NCBI GenBank assembly: GCA_964035795.1
Contig: OZ038325.1
Location: 3,219,395-3,283,394 of the forward strand
Direction of reading: 5' to 3'
DNA: 64,000 nt
Origin: Pterobdella sp. o SKG-2022
Taxonomy: Eukaryota > Annelida > Clitellata > Hirudinida > Piscicolidae
Shown: piece after piece, positions 1-11,895 of the stretch
Layout of the letters: the number at the start of each line of letters is the position of its first letter
Position numbering within the stretch: position 1 is the stretch's first letter
Position numbers and translations under genes: made by a program
The notes under the pieces: generated by a model
What the model saw: only the letters and a program-made list of their open reading frames with translations
Databases searched by the model: none
What the model was told of the DNA's origin: nothing

Positions 1-220
1 CTCATGCTTCTTAATGATGCGATAAAAGACAAGACAAGACAAGATGATGGTGATGATGATGGTGATGAAAAAGTAAGCGAAGAACGAAAAGGTTTTCATG
101 ACTAAAAAAGCGATGATGCAAGATTAAAGAAGAAAAAAATGAATGAGATAAAAAAGAATCCATAATCAAAAAAAAAATGAAGAGAGAAATTATTTTGATT
201 TCATTGTCATTAACATTACC

Positions 221-340
221 ACAGCCTTACTCTTATCACCACAGCCTTACCCTCATCACTACAGCTCTACCATCATCACCACAGCCCTACCCTCATCACC
301 ACAGCCCTACCCTCATCACCACAACCCTACCCTCATCACC
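221..340. repeat. 20-bp minisatellite, about 6 copies
   Basis: Six head-to-tail copies of a 20-base unit close to ACAGCCCTACCCTCATCACC, with one or two changes per copy. The open frame across it only reflects the repeat. The first 70 bases of the window are a separate imperfect GAT-rich tract. Confidence 0.9.
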
Positions 341-793
341 ATTAACAATGAATGATATCCTCTGTATGCTTTTTAGGGTCTTTGGCTCGTAGTCGATAAA
401 GCTTATCTGTAATTATAGTGGTAAAATTATTTATAATGGATTTAAGACACGTGTTTTTTTTAATTGCGTGGTTGTAAAAAAGCATTATATAATTTGTACT
501 CAAAGGAAAATATTTTTAATTTTTGGTAACACAAAACCTTTTCTATCTCTTTCCGGGTTAGTTTGAATTGTGAGTCCGTCATCCTTTTTCTCCTTCTTTT
601 TGCGTAATTTGAAGGATGAGTAGTTTTATATTGGATTATTCGAAATTTATTTTTTTATATATATTAGTTAATTCTGAAATCAAAAATATATATATAAAAC
701 ACGTTAACACAAATATCAAAAACAAAGCGCAAAACTAAAAGAAACACCAAACATAACAAAAACTTACAAAAAGCAAAACATAAAAACTCGATC

Positions 794-1004
794 TTAAACA
801 CTTCTGGAAAACAAAATAAAACTACACAGAAACCCAAAACCCCACATTTTTTTCTTGGCATCAATCCTCTCCTTCTTCTCGGCATCTTGGTCCAAATCAG
901 GCACCACCACGCCAAAGGAAGGCTTGAACTCTGGCGTGTAAGTAGTGTCGGAGTACAGTAAAGGTGTATCGTTCGCTAGAATGCGAAATTTTCTCTTCGA
1001 TGAT
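794..1004 (-). CDS. possible coding exon, unrecognised protein
   Basis: On the minus strand a consensus acceptor (CCACCACACAG) ends at 1005 and is followed by a stop-free frame of about 70 codons ending at TAA 794-796. The first 50 or so codons have a mixed, protein-like composition, rich in Lys, Asp, Pro and Phe, including FKPSFGVVVPDLDQDAEKKE. The last codons look intronic and the true donor is unclear. I do not recognise the family and see no partner exon nearby, so this is a guess from composition and splice signal only. The rest of 343-1470 shows nothing else that I can support. Confidence 0.25.
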
Positions 1005-1639
1005 CTGTGTGGTGAATGAGTAATTGGAGGGGATGTGTGGGTTGAAGTATGAGATGTGGGCGGGGGTAAGGGTCAAACGTTTATGAGTCGTTGTTCATGT
1101 GTGCACTAATATAAATGTCACATGCTTATATACAAAGACGTGAAAAAAAATCAAGCAAACAGAAAAAAAAACATACAAGAAGAAGGTACAAACAAACATA
1201 TAACAGCACAACCACACATACAAAATGAAATGCACACCCACCGTATATCCTGCCACAAGACATTGTGGACTCCAGCAAGATATCTTCTTAACTCCTTTGT
1301 GTGCTCTGTCCAATGCTGTGTGTTTAGTCATTCATCAAACAATTCATGAATCAATTTATCCATCAATTTATATTTAACCAAACCAATTATTAAACTTCCA
1401 ATTTATTCCTCAATCTGTCAATCTATCAGTTTCATTATCTATTCATGACATTTTTCATACATTGCTCCATTCATGAATTCATCCATCCATCTAATATCCA
1501 TTTATATGTTTTTTATCAACCCATCTACCCCACCACCACCACCTTGCCCACCACCATCTCCACCACCACTACTACCTTTTCCACCACCATCCTACCACCA
1601 CAACCACCTCTTCTACCACCACCACCAGCCCGACTACAA

Positions 1640-4600
1640 GAACCACCTTCACGTGGTTTCGGGCCCAACGAAGAGTTCCTATTCACGACGAGAAAAAGTG
1701 AGAGCACGAGAAACCATCATCCCTACCATCACCACCACTTGGTACACCACTATCACCAAAAAAGAGAAAGTCGGTTTTTTCCTAAGGTCTGGTTCTACGG
1801 CCTTTGCCTCCAGACCATCACCTCATAGGGTCCTCAAATCCAATCTTATCCGTGCTGGAGACATCGAACTCAACTTTGGTCCCAAGCAACCTTGCGGAAA
1901 ATGTGGGAAAACATGCACAGTAAAGGCATTACGGTGTACCATGTGCGGACTTGTCACCACAATTGCAGCGGCTTATCGAGGACGGGTGGTCAAATGCCGA
2001 GAGACCGACAACTACCAATGTCAGAGACGTCGGCCGCAAAATCCAACCCACCTATGCACCAAATGTGGAAGGAGCTTCCGAATATGACATAACGGCCTTA
2101 CGTGTCACTCCTGTAATCTTCCAACTCATCTTAAAAGTACTAGAAAGACACGGAATGAGCAGACGAGAACGTTATTTTGGACTCATCCGACGATGAGTAA
2201 TAATCAAGAAACGGAAGATGACCAAAATGACGACGTTGACACAATGATAGAGCCCTACAAAGGTGCGCCGAGTGTAAGCATCCGATCAGGCACAAGACCC
2301 CCAAGGTCACCTGCAACGAATGTGAGACCCACTACCACCTTGTATGCCTTCCGAAAGCCCAGAGAGAAGAAATTGGAGATTGACGCCGAGAATGAAGCTG
2401 CTGTCCAGGTCTAGAAGTGACAGAAAAAAACCACACGCTCCCACTCCCAGCTACAAGCACTCCAGCAACTTTCGTGGAAAAAAATACCGCCGCAGATAAA
2501 CCTGAAAATGAACCCCAGGCCCAGCTTGATGGCACCTGGTGCATGGAATGCAAAAGAAAAATCTACCGTGGTTTTTGCCGACTCAGGTGTAGTCAAGTAA
2601 AATTCCTTTCCACATCCAATGCATGACTACGATGAGAAGTCAAGCAAATGTGTATCTGCAAACACCTGCATGGCATTGCCCCAGGTGTCGACCACAAGAT
2701 CAGAAAGACACGAACGAAGACACCAAACCTTAGCTCGACAAGACCTCGGCCGAGGTTTTCAAGCCATATATCAGTATACTACAGTGGAACGCAAACGGTA
2801 TTTACAGGGAAAGCCAACTTCTTGAAGACTTAGCCGAGAAGCATGAAGTAGATGTGATCGCAATACAGAAAACCCGCCTTCTCTCGCGCGATAAAACTCC
2901 AACTCTCACCAATTATCACCATAGAGACTGACCAGTACAAGGAGAAGCTCGGAAAGATGGCTTTCTAACGTATGCCAAAAAAACACAACCTCACAAAATG
3001 TGCCGACCACTCAACAATGAGGAAGGAGCTTTTGAAAAGCTGTCAATACAGATCCCAATTTCCAGCCAGCAGACAGTAACTATCTTTAATTGTTATCTCC
3101 CTCCGGAGAACTCCCATTTCCTGCAACGGATTGGTTTTTCAATGTCAGTTTTTCAACCAGAAATACAGAAGAATAAGATAATCTGTGCTGACTTGAACGC
3201 CCAAAATTAAATATGGGATAAGCATGCACGTTCTGACGATAGATCAAAACGACTGGTGTGGAGCTGAAAGAAGGGCAACATCTCCGCATAAACAGCAGAC
3301 CTTAAACAGCGATTAGCCCAAAACTCATTTGACGAGAATGCATCCATCACCTCTGCATATGAATCATTTTTTACCGTCATACTTACCACCGCAAAATCTC
3401 ACATCGGTCTCAAAGCCGTAGGTATGGCTAGAAAGAGTTGGAGAACATCAGAAAGCTCTCAGACCGAAATAGAGAAAGACACCGCAAGAGCAACGTCCGG
3501 TATTCAGTCTGAGCAGTACAAAAATCAAGATGTATAGCTGAAACGTCTGGTTCGGGAACAGAAGGCGGAAATTTGGGAGCGAAAGATGATGAAAGGAAAG
3601 GGGTCGATCCTCTGTAATCTCTCCACAAAAAAAACCTCTGACACTGCCTGTATCATCTCCGAAAACGGCAAAAATTATGTCAGCCCAAAACAGAAGGCGA
3701 ATGCAATCGCCAAACTGTACCGAAGTGTGAGTTCGCTAAAGGTCGAAAAACCGGACTGTGGTCTCAAGAAGCTTTTGAATGGTCATTCTACGCTCTAAAC
3801 CGATCTACTCTAAGTCGAAAAGGATTGCACCCGAAAACCCGCGTCATCAAATTGCTGAGCAGTCATCCCGTCAACGCACAAAAAACCCAGCTGGCGAACC
3901 AAATCCGGAGCGGTATGGGAGTCAATCTTCGGAAATACCAGTCTTTCCAAACAGCCAAAACTTCTTCCCCCATGGATGCAGATAGGTGAACACATTTCGA
4001 GACTTCCGGCAGCATGTTCGGGGACGCGAAGCCGACAAGAAGCGGGCTTTGCATCGACTGGAGGAAGGCTGGAAAATCTTTTACCTGGTTGTGTATACCA
4101 ATGGACCAGCAACGAGTGAGACCGGAACAGACGGTGTTGGAATTGTCGTTACCACTGGCCACCCTAGTTACCCTTAAGTCTTCCGCTCTTTTGTCATTTC
4201 CACCAGAAAATGGTTTTCCTCTTACCAGGCGGAAATGAAAGCGGTGTTTAAAGCACTTCAAGTAATCTAGGCAAAAGAATATCTCCAGAAAACCAGAATC
4301 TGTCTTACTTCGCATTCAGGCAACGTACCCATCCCAACTATGCAACGACAATGACGAACACACCATCCTCAAAACACTTTCAACGCTGACGGCATGGAGC
4401 TGCCAGGTGACCTTTACGTGGTGCCTGGACCACTGTGGCATCACGGCAACGAGCTAGCAGATGTTCAGGCAAAGAAAAGGGCTGACGCTGACCATCACTA
4501 CACCACAGCCAAAGCGATGATACGCAGAGCAACGAGGGGCGGGCCGGCGTCGCATGGACGCGCTCAGCGGATCTATGGTGATTGAGGATCGAAGGTCAAC

Positions 4601-4990
4601 AGAAAAGGAGAAGGTCAACTGGGAAAAAGAGACCAGATGACGTTAGGCCGCTTTCAATCTGGTCACCATCCAGAACTCAAATATTGGTTGGCAACAATCA
4701 ACAGAGCTGTTGATACCATCTGTCGGAAATTTGGCCTAGACGATGAGATCACTGAGCACGCCATCTACAAACTTCTTCGTATACATCGGCCACCTGCTGA
4801 CCCCCCTTTTCCCGACACAATGGAAATAAACCATAAATTTACTCTGATAATATGGGAAAAGTGGAAATTGATGTCAGACCTCTCAAACACTTCGCAACCC
4901 CAACCTTCACTACACTAACTCACTAATTCGCTTTCACTCATCGCTCATAAAAAACCACCACCATCCCCACCTCTTGATGCTCATACTCCA
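1640..4990 (+). mobile_element. LINE family G: RNase H-bearing non-LTR retrotransposon (Ingi/I-like), defective
   Basis: Degenerate plus-strand LINE read across several frames. In order: a 2A-like motif (1857-1883); Cys-rich fingers (CGKCGKTC, CTKCGRSF, then a PHD-like WCMECK...FCRLRCSQ near 2540-2600); an APE-type endonuclease from about 2765 to 3260, with YLPPENSH and ICADLNAQN; an RT N-terminal stretch near 3590-3800; then a jump to RNase H-like sequence, with YTNGPAT (4097-4117) and PGP-x6-GNELAD (about 4420-4460). A C-terminal RFQSGHHPELKYW segment lies at 4645-4690. The RT catalytic core with its Asp pair is missing, so the copy is internally deleted. RNase H starts YTN where active enzymes have YTD. 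Frameshifts and stops are numerous. Clade assignment to Ingi/I rests on domain order and is tentative. A second 5' fragment is at 61501. Confidence 0.8.
1857..1883 (+). other. 2A-like ribosome-skipping motif, degenerate
   Basis: The frame reads AGDIELNFGP followed by KQPCGKCGK. The 2A consensus is D-(V/I)-E-x-N-P-G-P. Every fixed position matches except the first Pro, which is Phe here. It sits just before the zinc-finger region of the LINE, where 2A sequences are known in some non-LTR elements (trypanosome L1Tc/ingi, sea urchin STR). The Pro-to-Phe change would be expected to abolish skipping in this copy. Confidence 0.6.
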
Positions 4991-5023
4991 AAGTAATGGT
5001 GGGATGTTGTATGGAGGCAGCTA

Positions 5024-5400
5024 TTGATACCATCATGTATCTATCCTGGTTTATTATTTTCATTTTTTTTTAACTTTTTTATTCATTTTATTATTTATTT
5101 AATTTTAAATAATGATAATAATCTTTTCATTAATACTACTTTCTTAATTAAATATACCAATATTAGCATTAATAAAATTTTTCATTTCATCATCTTCATC
5201 TTCTTTCTCCTCTTTTTCATCACCTTGGAAACAGGAACTGCAAACACGATAATAGTAAAACTAACATAATGATTAGCCATTTTATTTCCATAGTTGGCAC
5301 TCACCGTCTGAAAAACGACTCTCCGGTACCTCTTCATTCAACTCTGGGTGGTTATTATTATTATTATTATTGAACGAAGCTTTAGCACATTTATTGAGAC
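5024..5400. other. AT-rich spacer, no gene seen
   Basis: T-rich sequence with a short (TTA)n run near 5353-5370, following the 3' end of the LINE. The 81-codon open frame here is AT-rich and hydrophobic by composition, and nothing supports it as a gene. Confidence 0.6.
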
Positions 5401-5419
5401 CAAACTCCATACCGATATC

Positions 5420-5601
5420 GGCCCCTGTAGCTCAACGGTTGAGCATTAGGCTAATTATCTAAAGGTACCGGGTTCGATCCCGCGTGGGCCGACAATTAAC
5501 ACCTCTTCCACAGTGTGTTATTGCTACATTAAATTTTTAGCAAGCACTTTGATCTATAAGGAAAAGCGCTTTCTAAATACCGCATTACATTACATTACAT
5601 T
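5420..5601 (+). mobile_element. tRNA-derived SINE (type 1)
   Basis: The head (5420-5493) folds as a tRNA. It has a GTAGCTCAACGGTTGAGCA A-box region, a GGTTCGATCCC B box and an acceptor stem GGCCC/GGGCC. The anticodon loop reads CTAATTA, which would be AAT. The body ends in AAAAGCGCTTTCTAAATACC followed by an ATTAC-repeat tail. The GCGCTTTxTAAATA ending resembles 3' tails shared by L2-like LINEs and their SINEs, so an L2-type partner is likely for retrotransposition. A second copy is at 48662. Confidence 0.85.
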
Positions 5602-7060
5602 ATCGTCACTGAACTTCTTGACGGTTTTTAGCATTCCTTCTAGCTCTCCATCATTTGAAGCAAAAATTTTTAGGTCATTCATATAGAACAGATGGTTTAT
5701 ATTTTTTCCTCTTATCTTATGACCACACCTGGTTTCGTTCAAGAGTTTTGATAAAGGTATGAGTGCCATACAAAAAAGAAGTGCAGATAAAGAATCGCCC
5801 TGAAAGATACCACATTTTATTTTTAAATCAAAGAAAGAAAAGATGCCATTAAAGTGAGGAAGAAAAAGATTTGTATTCCATAATTTTATTGTAGTTTTGA
5901 TGAAGTTGATGAAAATGGGTGATAATTTGAATATTTCAAGACAATTTATTATCCATGTATGAGACGTGCTGTCAAACGCTTTTTTATAATCAATCCATGC
6001 TGTGCCTAAGTTACGATGCTTTGCTTTTGTATTCTCTAAAACCATTTTATTTATGAGAAGTTGGTCTTTACAACCATAAGACTCTTTTCTGCATCCTTTC
6101 TGCTCTATCGGGAAGAGGTTATGTTCTTCCATGTGTTTGTAGGTTCTTTCTGATAGTATTGAAGTTTAAAGCTTGTATGTTGTTGAAAGACACGTAATTG
6201 GACGATAGTTTTTTGGATGGTCAGTATCATTTGTTTTGGCAAGTATGTAGTACCTTGGCAAAGCCAATCTGGCGTTAAGTACGGTCTGTTCAAAATTTCG
6301 TTAAAATTCAAAGCCAGTCTGAAATGTGTCGAGTGTAAGATATTTAACCAAAAATTAGGAACTTGGTCTATTCCAGGAGATTTCCACTTATGGGATTTAT
6401 TTAATGTCTTCATGATCTCATCTAAGCTTATTTTATTCCAGCTTTGTTCAGAGATATTACTGTTAGTATCTTTGAAGTCATTAATCCATCTTGCATTTTC
6501 TTTATTTTTTTCATTGCTTCAAGTATTTTTCCAAAATCCTTTGACTTGGTTTTCTGGTGGTATTTTATCTACCCGTACAATATTTTTTCCAATTTCGCGA
6601 TAGAACTTTTTTGCATCAGTTTCAAATATTTTGTTCTGTCTATAAAAATTATTCCTTTTAATAAAACGACGCAGTCTTTGAGCTTTACATTAGAATTTTT
6701 GTTTTAACTCCTCTTTGATAGTAGAGATTTGATGTTCTTCCTTTAGGTGGTACTTTTTAATAATTCTGTTTGGTTTTAAAAGTTTCCCATTCTGTAGTTC
6801 ATCAAGAATAGATATTTCTTTTCTTAAATTTCCGATTTTCATTTCTAGGTTTTGATGGTTTTTTTGTTGTGATATTTTTTCTCATTCTAGATTCAATTCC
6901 ACATTTATGTTGAAATATTTTAGAGGTACAGTATATAAGTTGATCCAATTCGGTTAAATCAGGGTTTACAACTTCGCATATTTGTTTCAGGGCTTCATTT
7001 CCTATGATAAATAGCTTCCTAAATTTATTGGTTTTGTTGATTTTCATTAGGGGTTATTTA
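5590..7060 (-). mobile_element. LINE with FMDD-type reverse transcriptase (R4/Dong/NeSL-like), RT part
   Basis: The minus strand encodes a 180-residue RT block with NEQKGC-like (IEQKGCRKESYG), AWIDYKKAFDS, IFQGDSLSALLF and LFYMNDLKIF. These are the signatures of a LINE group in which the catalytic box is FMDD rather than YADD. Here the box reads YMND (5674-5685), so one catalytic Asp is Asn and this copy should be inactive. Upstream frames (6105-6413 and 6802-7047) continue the same protein with breaks, including SHKWKSPGIDQVPNFWLN, the usual RT N-terminal motif. The 5' protein part follows at 7166-8453. Clade name is from motif memory. Confidence 0.8.
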
Positions 7061-7165
7061 TCAGCTATAGGAATATTTTTAACAATGGATAATTCCTTTA
7101 TTATTTCTTCTTTCAATAAAAAGATTTCATTATAACTACTTTCAGTTTCTTCATCATCTTTTATA

Positions 7166-8453
7166 TTACCACAGATTAACGTTATTTATTACATTTTCTT
7201 CGCCCCCACCTATATTACCGCCAAAGTTAGTTTTTTTCATTATCTTTTCTTCATCATTACATACCTTATCACAACCCCTAACATTGCTTGTTACCTCTAC
7301 ATTTTCGTCATTAACCGTATTGCTGTCCACCTTGACATTACTTGGTACCATTTCTCCATTAAAACCCATATTGCTACAATCGTTAGTTTTTCTTTTTTCC
7401 TCTTCTTCACTATCACAAACTTCATCAAAACCCTTTATATTGCATGTCACCTTTAACTTTTCACTACCACTTCTAATATTGCTAACTTCAACATTATTCA
7501 TTAGATTTTTCCCCCCATTAAACTTTATATTGCCCAGGTTAGTTTTTTCTTTCATCTCATTTTCAACATCACATATTTTTTCCCAATCTTTTACCTTCAT
7601 GTCAGATTTGGTGTCAGTTAAATCAGCGTTTGCTACTGCTTTTTTTTTAACCTCCTTATTTTTATTTTCTGTATCTATATCATTCATAACCTGCTCTTTT
7701 ATTTGTATCAATTCAATATCTGTTAGCTTCTTATTTCGAATGATATATCTTCTTTGATTTGCCAATTTGTTAGCATTTAGTTTATCAAGCTTATCGCTTA
7801 TTGTATTTCGTGAACACCATTTTGTATACGAATCATTAGTGTTATTTCTTCCAGGCTTTTCTAAAGCATAATAATAACAATATATAACTTCCACATACTC
7901 TTCTTTTACCCTTTTATTTCTCTTTTGTTTTTGATTTGGGGTTAAACCCATAATGCCAGATTTTTGAATAATACCGCTTTAGTGTTCGTATGGGCTGTGA
8001 TTTTGAGAAAAGTTAGACCTAGTAGCATATTTTTCGCTCTCAGCCTGGTCACTCGCTGAGGGGCGCATCCCTTGTTCGACCGCGGAAAGGACGATGCGGG
8101 AAATGTTTTCATTATCATAAAATCTAGTGACTGTTTTTTTCTTTATTTATTTTTTTTTGATTTATATTGCTTAAAATCTTTTTTCTGCTATTGTCAGCTC
8201 TCTCGATACTTATTTCATAACTTATTTTATATATATTCATATTTTTTGTATCCCCAACATCATTATTAACACTTTTTCCATCACGAGCAAACATATTACC
8301 ATAAATTGCTGTATCATCATTTTCATTACCAATAATATTAGAAGTCTCTAAGCCCCAACTTTCGTTATGTTCTCTATCATCGGTATTCGCTTCATTTAAT
8401 CCGTGATATTTCTTTTCATTTACTATTTTATTTAAACCAAATTTTTCCATCAT
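7166..8453 (-). CDS. N-terminal region of the FMDD-type LINE (Myb-like basic segment and acidic repeats)
   Basis: A 261-residue frame (7166-7951) starts MGLTPNQKQKRNKRVKEEY and contains a segment that matches the N-terminus seen in FMDD-type LINEs: a helical block ending LANQRRYIIRNKKLTDIELI. After it come Asn/Asp/Glu-rich loose repeats of the kind NVEVSN / NVKVDSN / NVEVTSNVRG. A further upstream frame (8124-8453) begins MMEKFGLNKIV and has similar composition. The orientation and order match the RT to its left, so I read 5590-8453 as one element in three or more broken frames. The repeats make exact boundaries unclear. Confidence 0.6.
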
Positions 8454-8944
8454 TGTGTTTTAAAATTATTTTTAATTAATTAATTTTTATTTATTTATTT
8501 ATCTAATTAATCTCTTTGCTTGTCAATTTTCTTCTCTGTGGTCAAACATGGCCGTTTGGTCAGTGGCCATTTTTTATCTTTTCGGGAAGATTTAAAAACT
8601 TGAAATATCCTATTGAATGACGTGATTTCAGATTTTATTTTCAACTTTGCAAATTTGTTTTTTTAAATCGCTTTCTGATAATTTTATTCCAGAGTTTTCA
8701 GTGTTTTCTTGATGTTCGAAGAATCCTCTTGAAGCAATAACTTTTTAAAATATTTTTTTGTAGTGGAATTTTTTCAATAAAAGAAAAACTGTATTTTTTC
8801 AAAGCTTTTCAATCTATTTCCGTTAAAAATTTCTCTTGAATTTAGTTAAAAGTTCTAACAAAAATTACCTACAGTCAACTGTTACAGCCACTATTATTAT
8901 TATTCTTATTATTAATATTTTATTATTATTATTACTTAAGTTCT
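8454..8944. other. AT-rich spacer, no gene seen
   Basis: A/T-rich sequence with an (ATT)n run at about 8888-8936. No supported gene or element. Confidence 0.6.
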
Positions 8945-11895
8945 GGGCATGACTTTAAGCTGCACCGAAGAAAGCGTCTCCAATTTGAGACTGCTTTCCT
9001 GGATAACAGTAGACTTCGGTAACAGGTATCGACAAACTGATATCCTGGTATCTTTTTCTTTTGAATAGAAGAGTAGCTTCTTTGAATGTGGGTAGTTTAA
9101 AGAGCAGAGGCAGTGAGGTGGTAGAGACTATGTTTCGGAGAAGAGTGGACATTTGTGCGATCCAAGAACATAGATGGGCTGGTGGCACCGAGTCAAATCA
9201 ATCGCCCACTTTGAAGGGCAAGAATTCAACCTATAAGTTTTATTGGTGTGGCAATAAGTCAGGTCTCGGTGGTGCTGGATTTCTTTTGGCAGAAAAATTG
9301 ACAAATAATGTTTTTGAAGTTCATCGTGTCTCAGACAGGATTCTAGTATTACGTCGTTCTTGAGAGTCTGTTCACCTTTGTTTCGGGCTATGCCCCACAA
9401 GTTGGTCGTCCAAATGAGGAAAAATAAATTTTTTATGATGAGTTGCAGAAATGTATCTTAAAAGTACCATCTTCTGAGATTCTCATCCCCTTGGGTGACT
9501 GGAATGGACATTTTAGTGAAAAGGCTGGTGGTTTTGAGGACGTGCGTGGCGGTTTTGGTTATGGCACCCGTAACTCTGAAGTTGAGCGGATTCTAGAATT
9601 CGCAATGGCCAACAATCTTTTTGTCGCCAACACTTGTTTTATGAAAAGGGAGTCCCATCTTGTGACCTATAATTCCGATAATTCCAAGTCCCAGATTGAC
9701 TTCTTTCTTTATCGAAAAACTTTCAAAAGTATGGTAAAGAATGTCAAAGTCATTCCTGGAGAGGAATGTGCATTGCAACACCATCTGTTAGTCTGTGATC
9801 CTGTTTACACTATACGAAGGAGTGTGAAACGGAAGTTTAACCCTCGTCTTCGAACCTGGAAACTCCGAGATCCAGCAGTTACGAAAGAGTTTGCTATTTC
9901 TTTAAACGCCAAGTTAACAGCGGCTCAGGTCATGAATTTTCCATACGTGGAGGAAGTATGGGCTCATCTCAAAAAGTCCCTTCTTGAAACCTCTTCAGAG
10001 GTCTGTGGTACATCTCTGAACCACCAGTTGAAACGCCAAACATGGTGGTGGAACGCCAAAGTAGATGACGATGTGAATAAAAAAGGAACTGTTATAAGGC
10101 TTTGAAAAAGCTTCAAATTCAAGGGCTATATAATGAAGCTAACATAGCTAAAGAAGCTTATAACGAGTCTAAGCGTGTTGCTAAGCGTCTTGTTTGGTTG
10201 GCAAAAAGTGGAGCGGAAAGGGATGCATTTTCTGCTATTACATCCGGCCGTAATGAAATATATAACTTGGCCAGGCAGATGGACAGTCATAACCGTGATG
10301 TAATAGGTGATAAATGTATCAGAAATGATGCTGGTGAACTCACTTCAAGTGAATGCCTGGGTTGAACATCATAAAAGGCTATCAAATGTTGAGTTCGATT
10401 GGTCTAGCGAGTCTCTTTCTTTTGTTTCACCGATCCTTGGCCCCCCTCCTTCTGTCACACTGTCACAGGTCAGTGATGCCATTGAAAAAATGAAGTGTTG
10501 CAAAACAGCAAGACTTTCTGGCATAGTGGCCGAAATGTTAAAGGCGTCTGGTTCTGTAAGTTTAGAAGTGTTGGCCCACTTCATGAAATCAGTTATTGCT
10601 GAAGGTGTTGTTCCTGCTGATTGGCGTGATAGCATCATTGTAAATTTCTACAAAGGTAAGGGGGATGCTTTGGATCGAGGAAATTATAGAGGCCTCATGC
10701 TGACAGGTCATGAGATGAAGCTTGTTGAGCATGTCTTAGAGCGACAAATCAGGAAGGTGATGGATATTGATGAAATGCAGTTTGGCTTCGTTTCTGGTAG
10801 AAGCGCCACTGACGCAGTTTTTATTGTTCGTCAGTAGCCGTCAAAAAACCACTCTTTTTTGTTTTCGTCGATTTAGAGAAGGCCTTTGATCGAGTTCCGC
10901 ACAAAGTGATTTGGTGGGTAATGAGAAAGCTCGGGGTTGAAGAATGGGCTGTCCGTGTAGTTCAGAGCATGTATATTGGAGCAAAAAGTCGAGTACGCAT
11001 TAATAACCAGCTCAGTGATGAGTTTGGTGTAAATGTTGGTGTACATCAAGGATCTGTATTGAGTCTTTTACTTTTTATTCTTGTTTTGGAAGCTTTGTCT
11101 AGAGAGTTAAGAACTGGTGTTTCTTGGGAACTTTTATATGCTGATGACCTGGTTTTGATCTCAGAATCGCTAGACGATTGTATATCCAAATTTGAAAAAT
11201 GGAAACTGGAAATAGAAGTGTAAAGGATTGGGGGTGAGCTCCAAAAAAACAAAATTCATGTTACTCGGTTCTGAAAACTTGAGGGATTCTGGAGCTTTTC
11301 CTTGCAGTGTATGCCGCAAAGGTGTTGGCGTCAACTCAGTTTTTTGCTCGACATGCTCTCATTGGGTCCACAAAAAAGGTAGTGGTTTGACTGCAAGGCT
11401 AAAGGATCAGACTTATGTATGGAACTTCGTAGCAAATTATACACATCTTGTGTGCGTTCTGCCTTGTTATATGGCAGTGAAAACTGGGCTCCAACAGTTG
11501 CTGTTTTGCAAAGGCTACAGCGTAACGATAGGTCTATGATCCGCTGGATATGTGGCGTTAAGCCAAAGGATAGAAGTCCATCATCAGTTTTCCTCACAAA
11601 ACTCAAAATCCCAGACATAAGGACGCTGCTACAAAGCCGTCGTCTTCGTTGGTATGATCACGTGAGACGTTCGTCCATGTGTATCAAAGACGTGCTCGAA
11701 CTTCCTCTGTCTGGAAGTCGTTACCGTGGTAGACCAGCAAAAACTTGGTTGAGTTGTGTTAGAAAGGATATGGAATCCTATGGCCTGTAAAATGCGGATC
11801 CACTCAATAGAGCTGAGTAGAGAAAGTGTATTAGCCGACTGCTGTATACCCCAGCTACTGGGACGCCTACAGCAGTATAATCTAATATAAATAAT
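8945..11895 (+). mobile_element. LINE family A, near full-length, frameshifted
   Basis: An APE-type LINE read in several consecutive frames. The endonuclease starts MNRRVASLNVGSLKSRG (9061) and has CAIQEHRWAG, GDWNGHFS (9496) and SQIDFF. A linker follows (about 9830-10370), then the RT with GFVSGRSATDAVFI, VDLEKAFDRVPHKV, VHQGSVLS and LLYADDLVL. The YADD box at 11137-11148 is intact. After the palm comes a Cys-rich finger (CSVCRKGVG...FCSTCSHWVH, 11303-11376), then the RT C-terminus (LLYGSENWAP, RLRWYDHVRR) ending at 11790. The 3' UTR ends at about 11893 (CAGCAGTATAATCTAATATA). At least five frame breaks make it dead as it stands. Tail fragments of the same family lie at 24592-24810 and 35395-35515. 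Confidence 0.85.
11303..11376 (+). other. Cys-rich finger inside LINE A after the RT palm
   Basis: C-x2-C-x10-C-x2-C-x2-W-x-H follows directly on the RT. The last expected Cys is Gly in this copy. The intact form is at 30561-30638 on the minus strand. Confidence 0.65.

Noticed and set aside
221..340. CRISPR-like array
   Set aside because: The units are contiguous with no spacers and the genome is eukaryotic; it is a minisatellite.
1473..1800. Pro/His-rich N-terminus continuous with the LINE G frame
   Set aside because: The first 60 codons come from a CCACCA repeat, so they are probably flanking DNA, not element protein.
7284..7757. 157-codon plus-strand frame, Ser/Leu/Phe-rich
   Set aside because: It is the antisense shadow of the minus-strand LINE N-terminal frame, which has family motifs.
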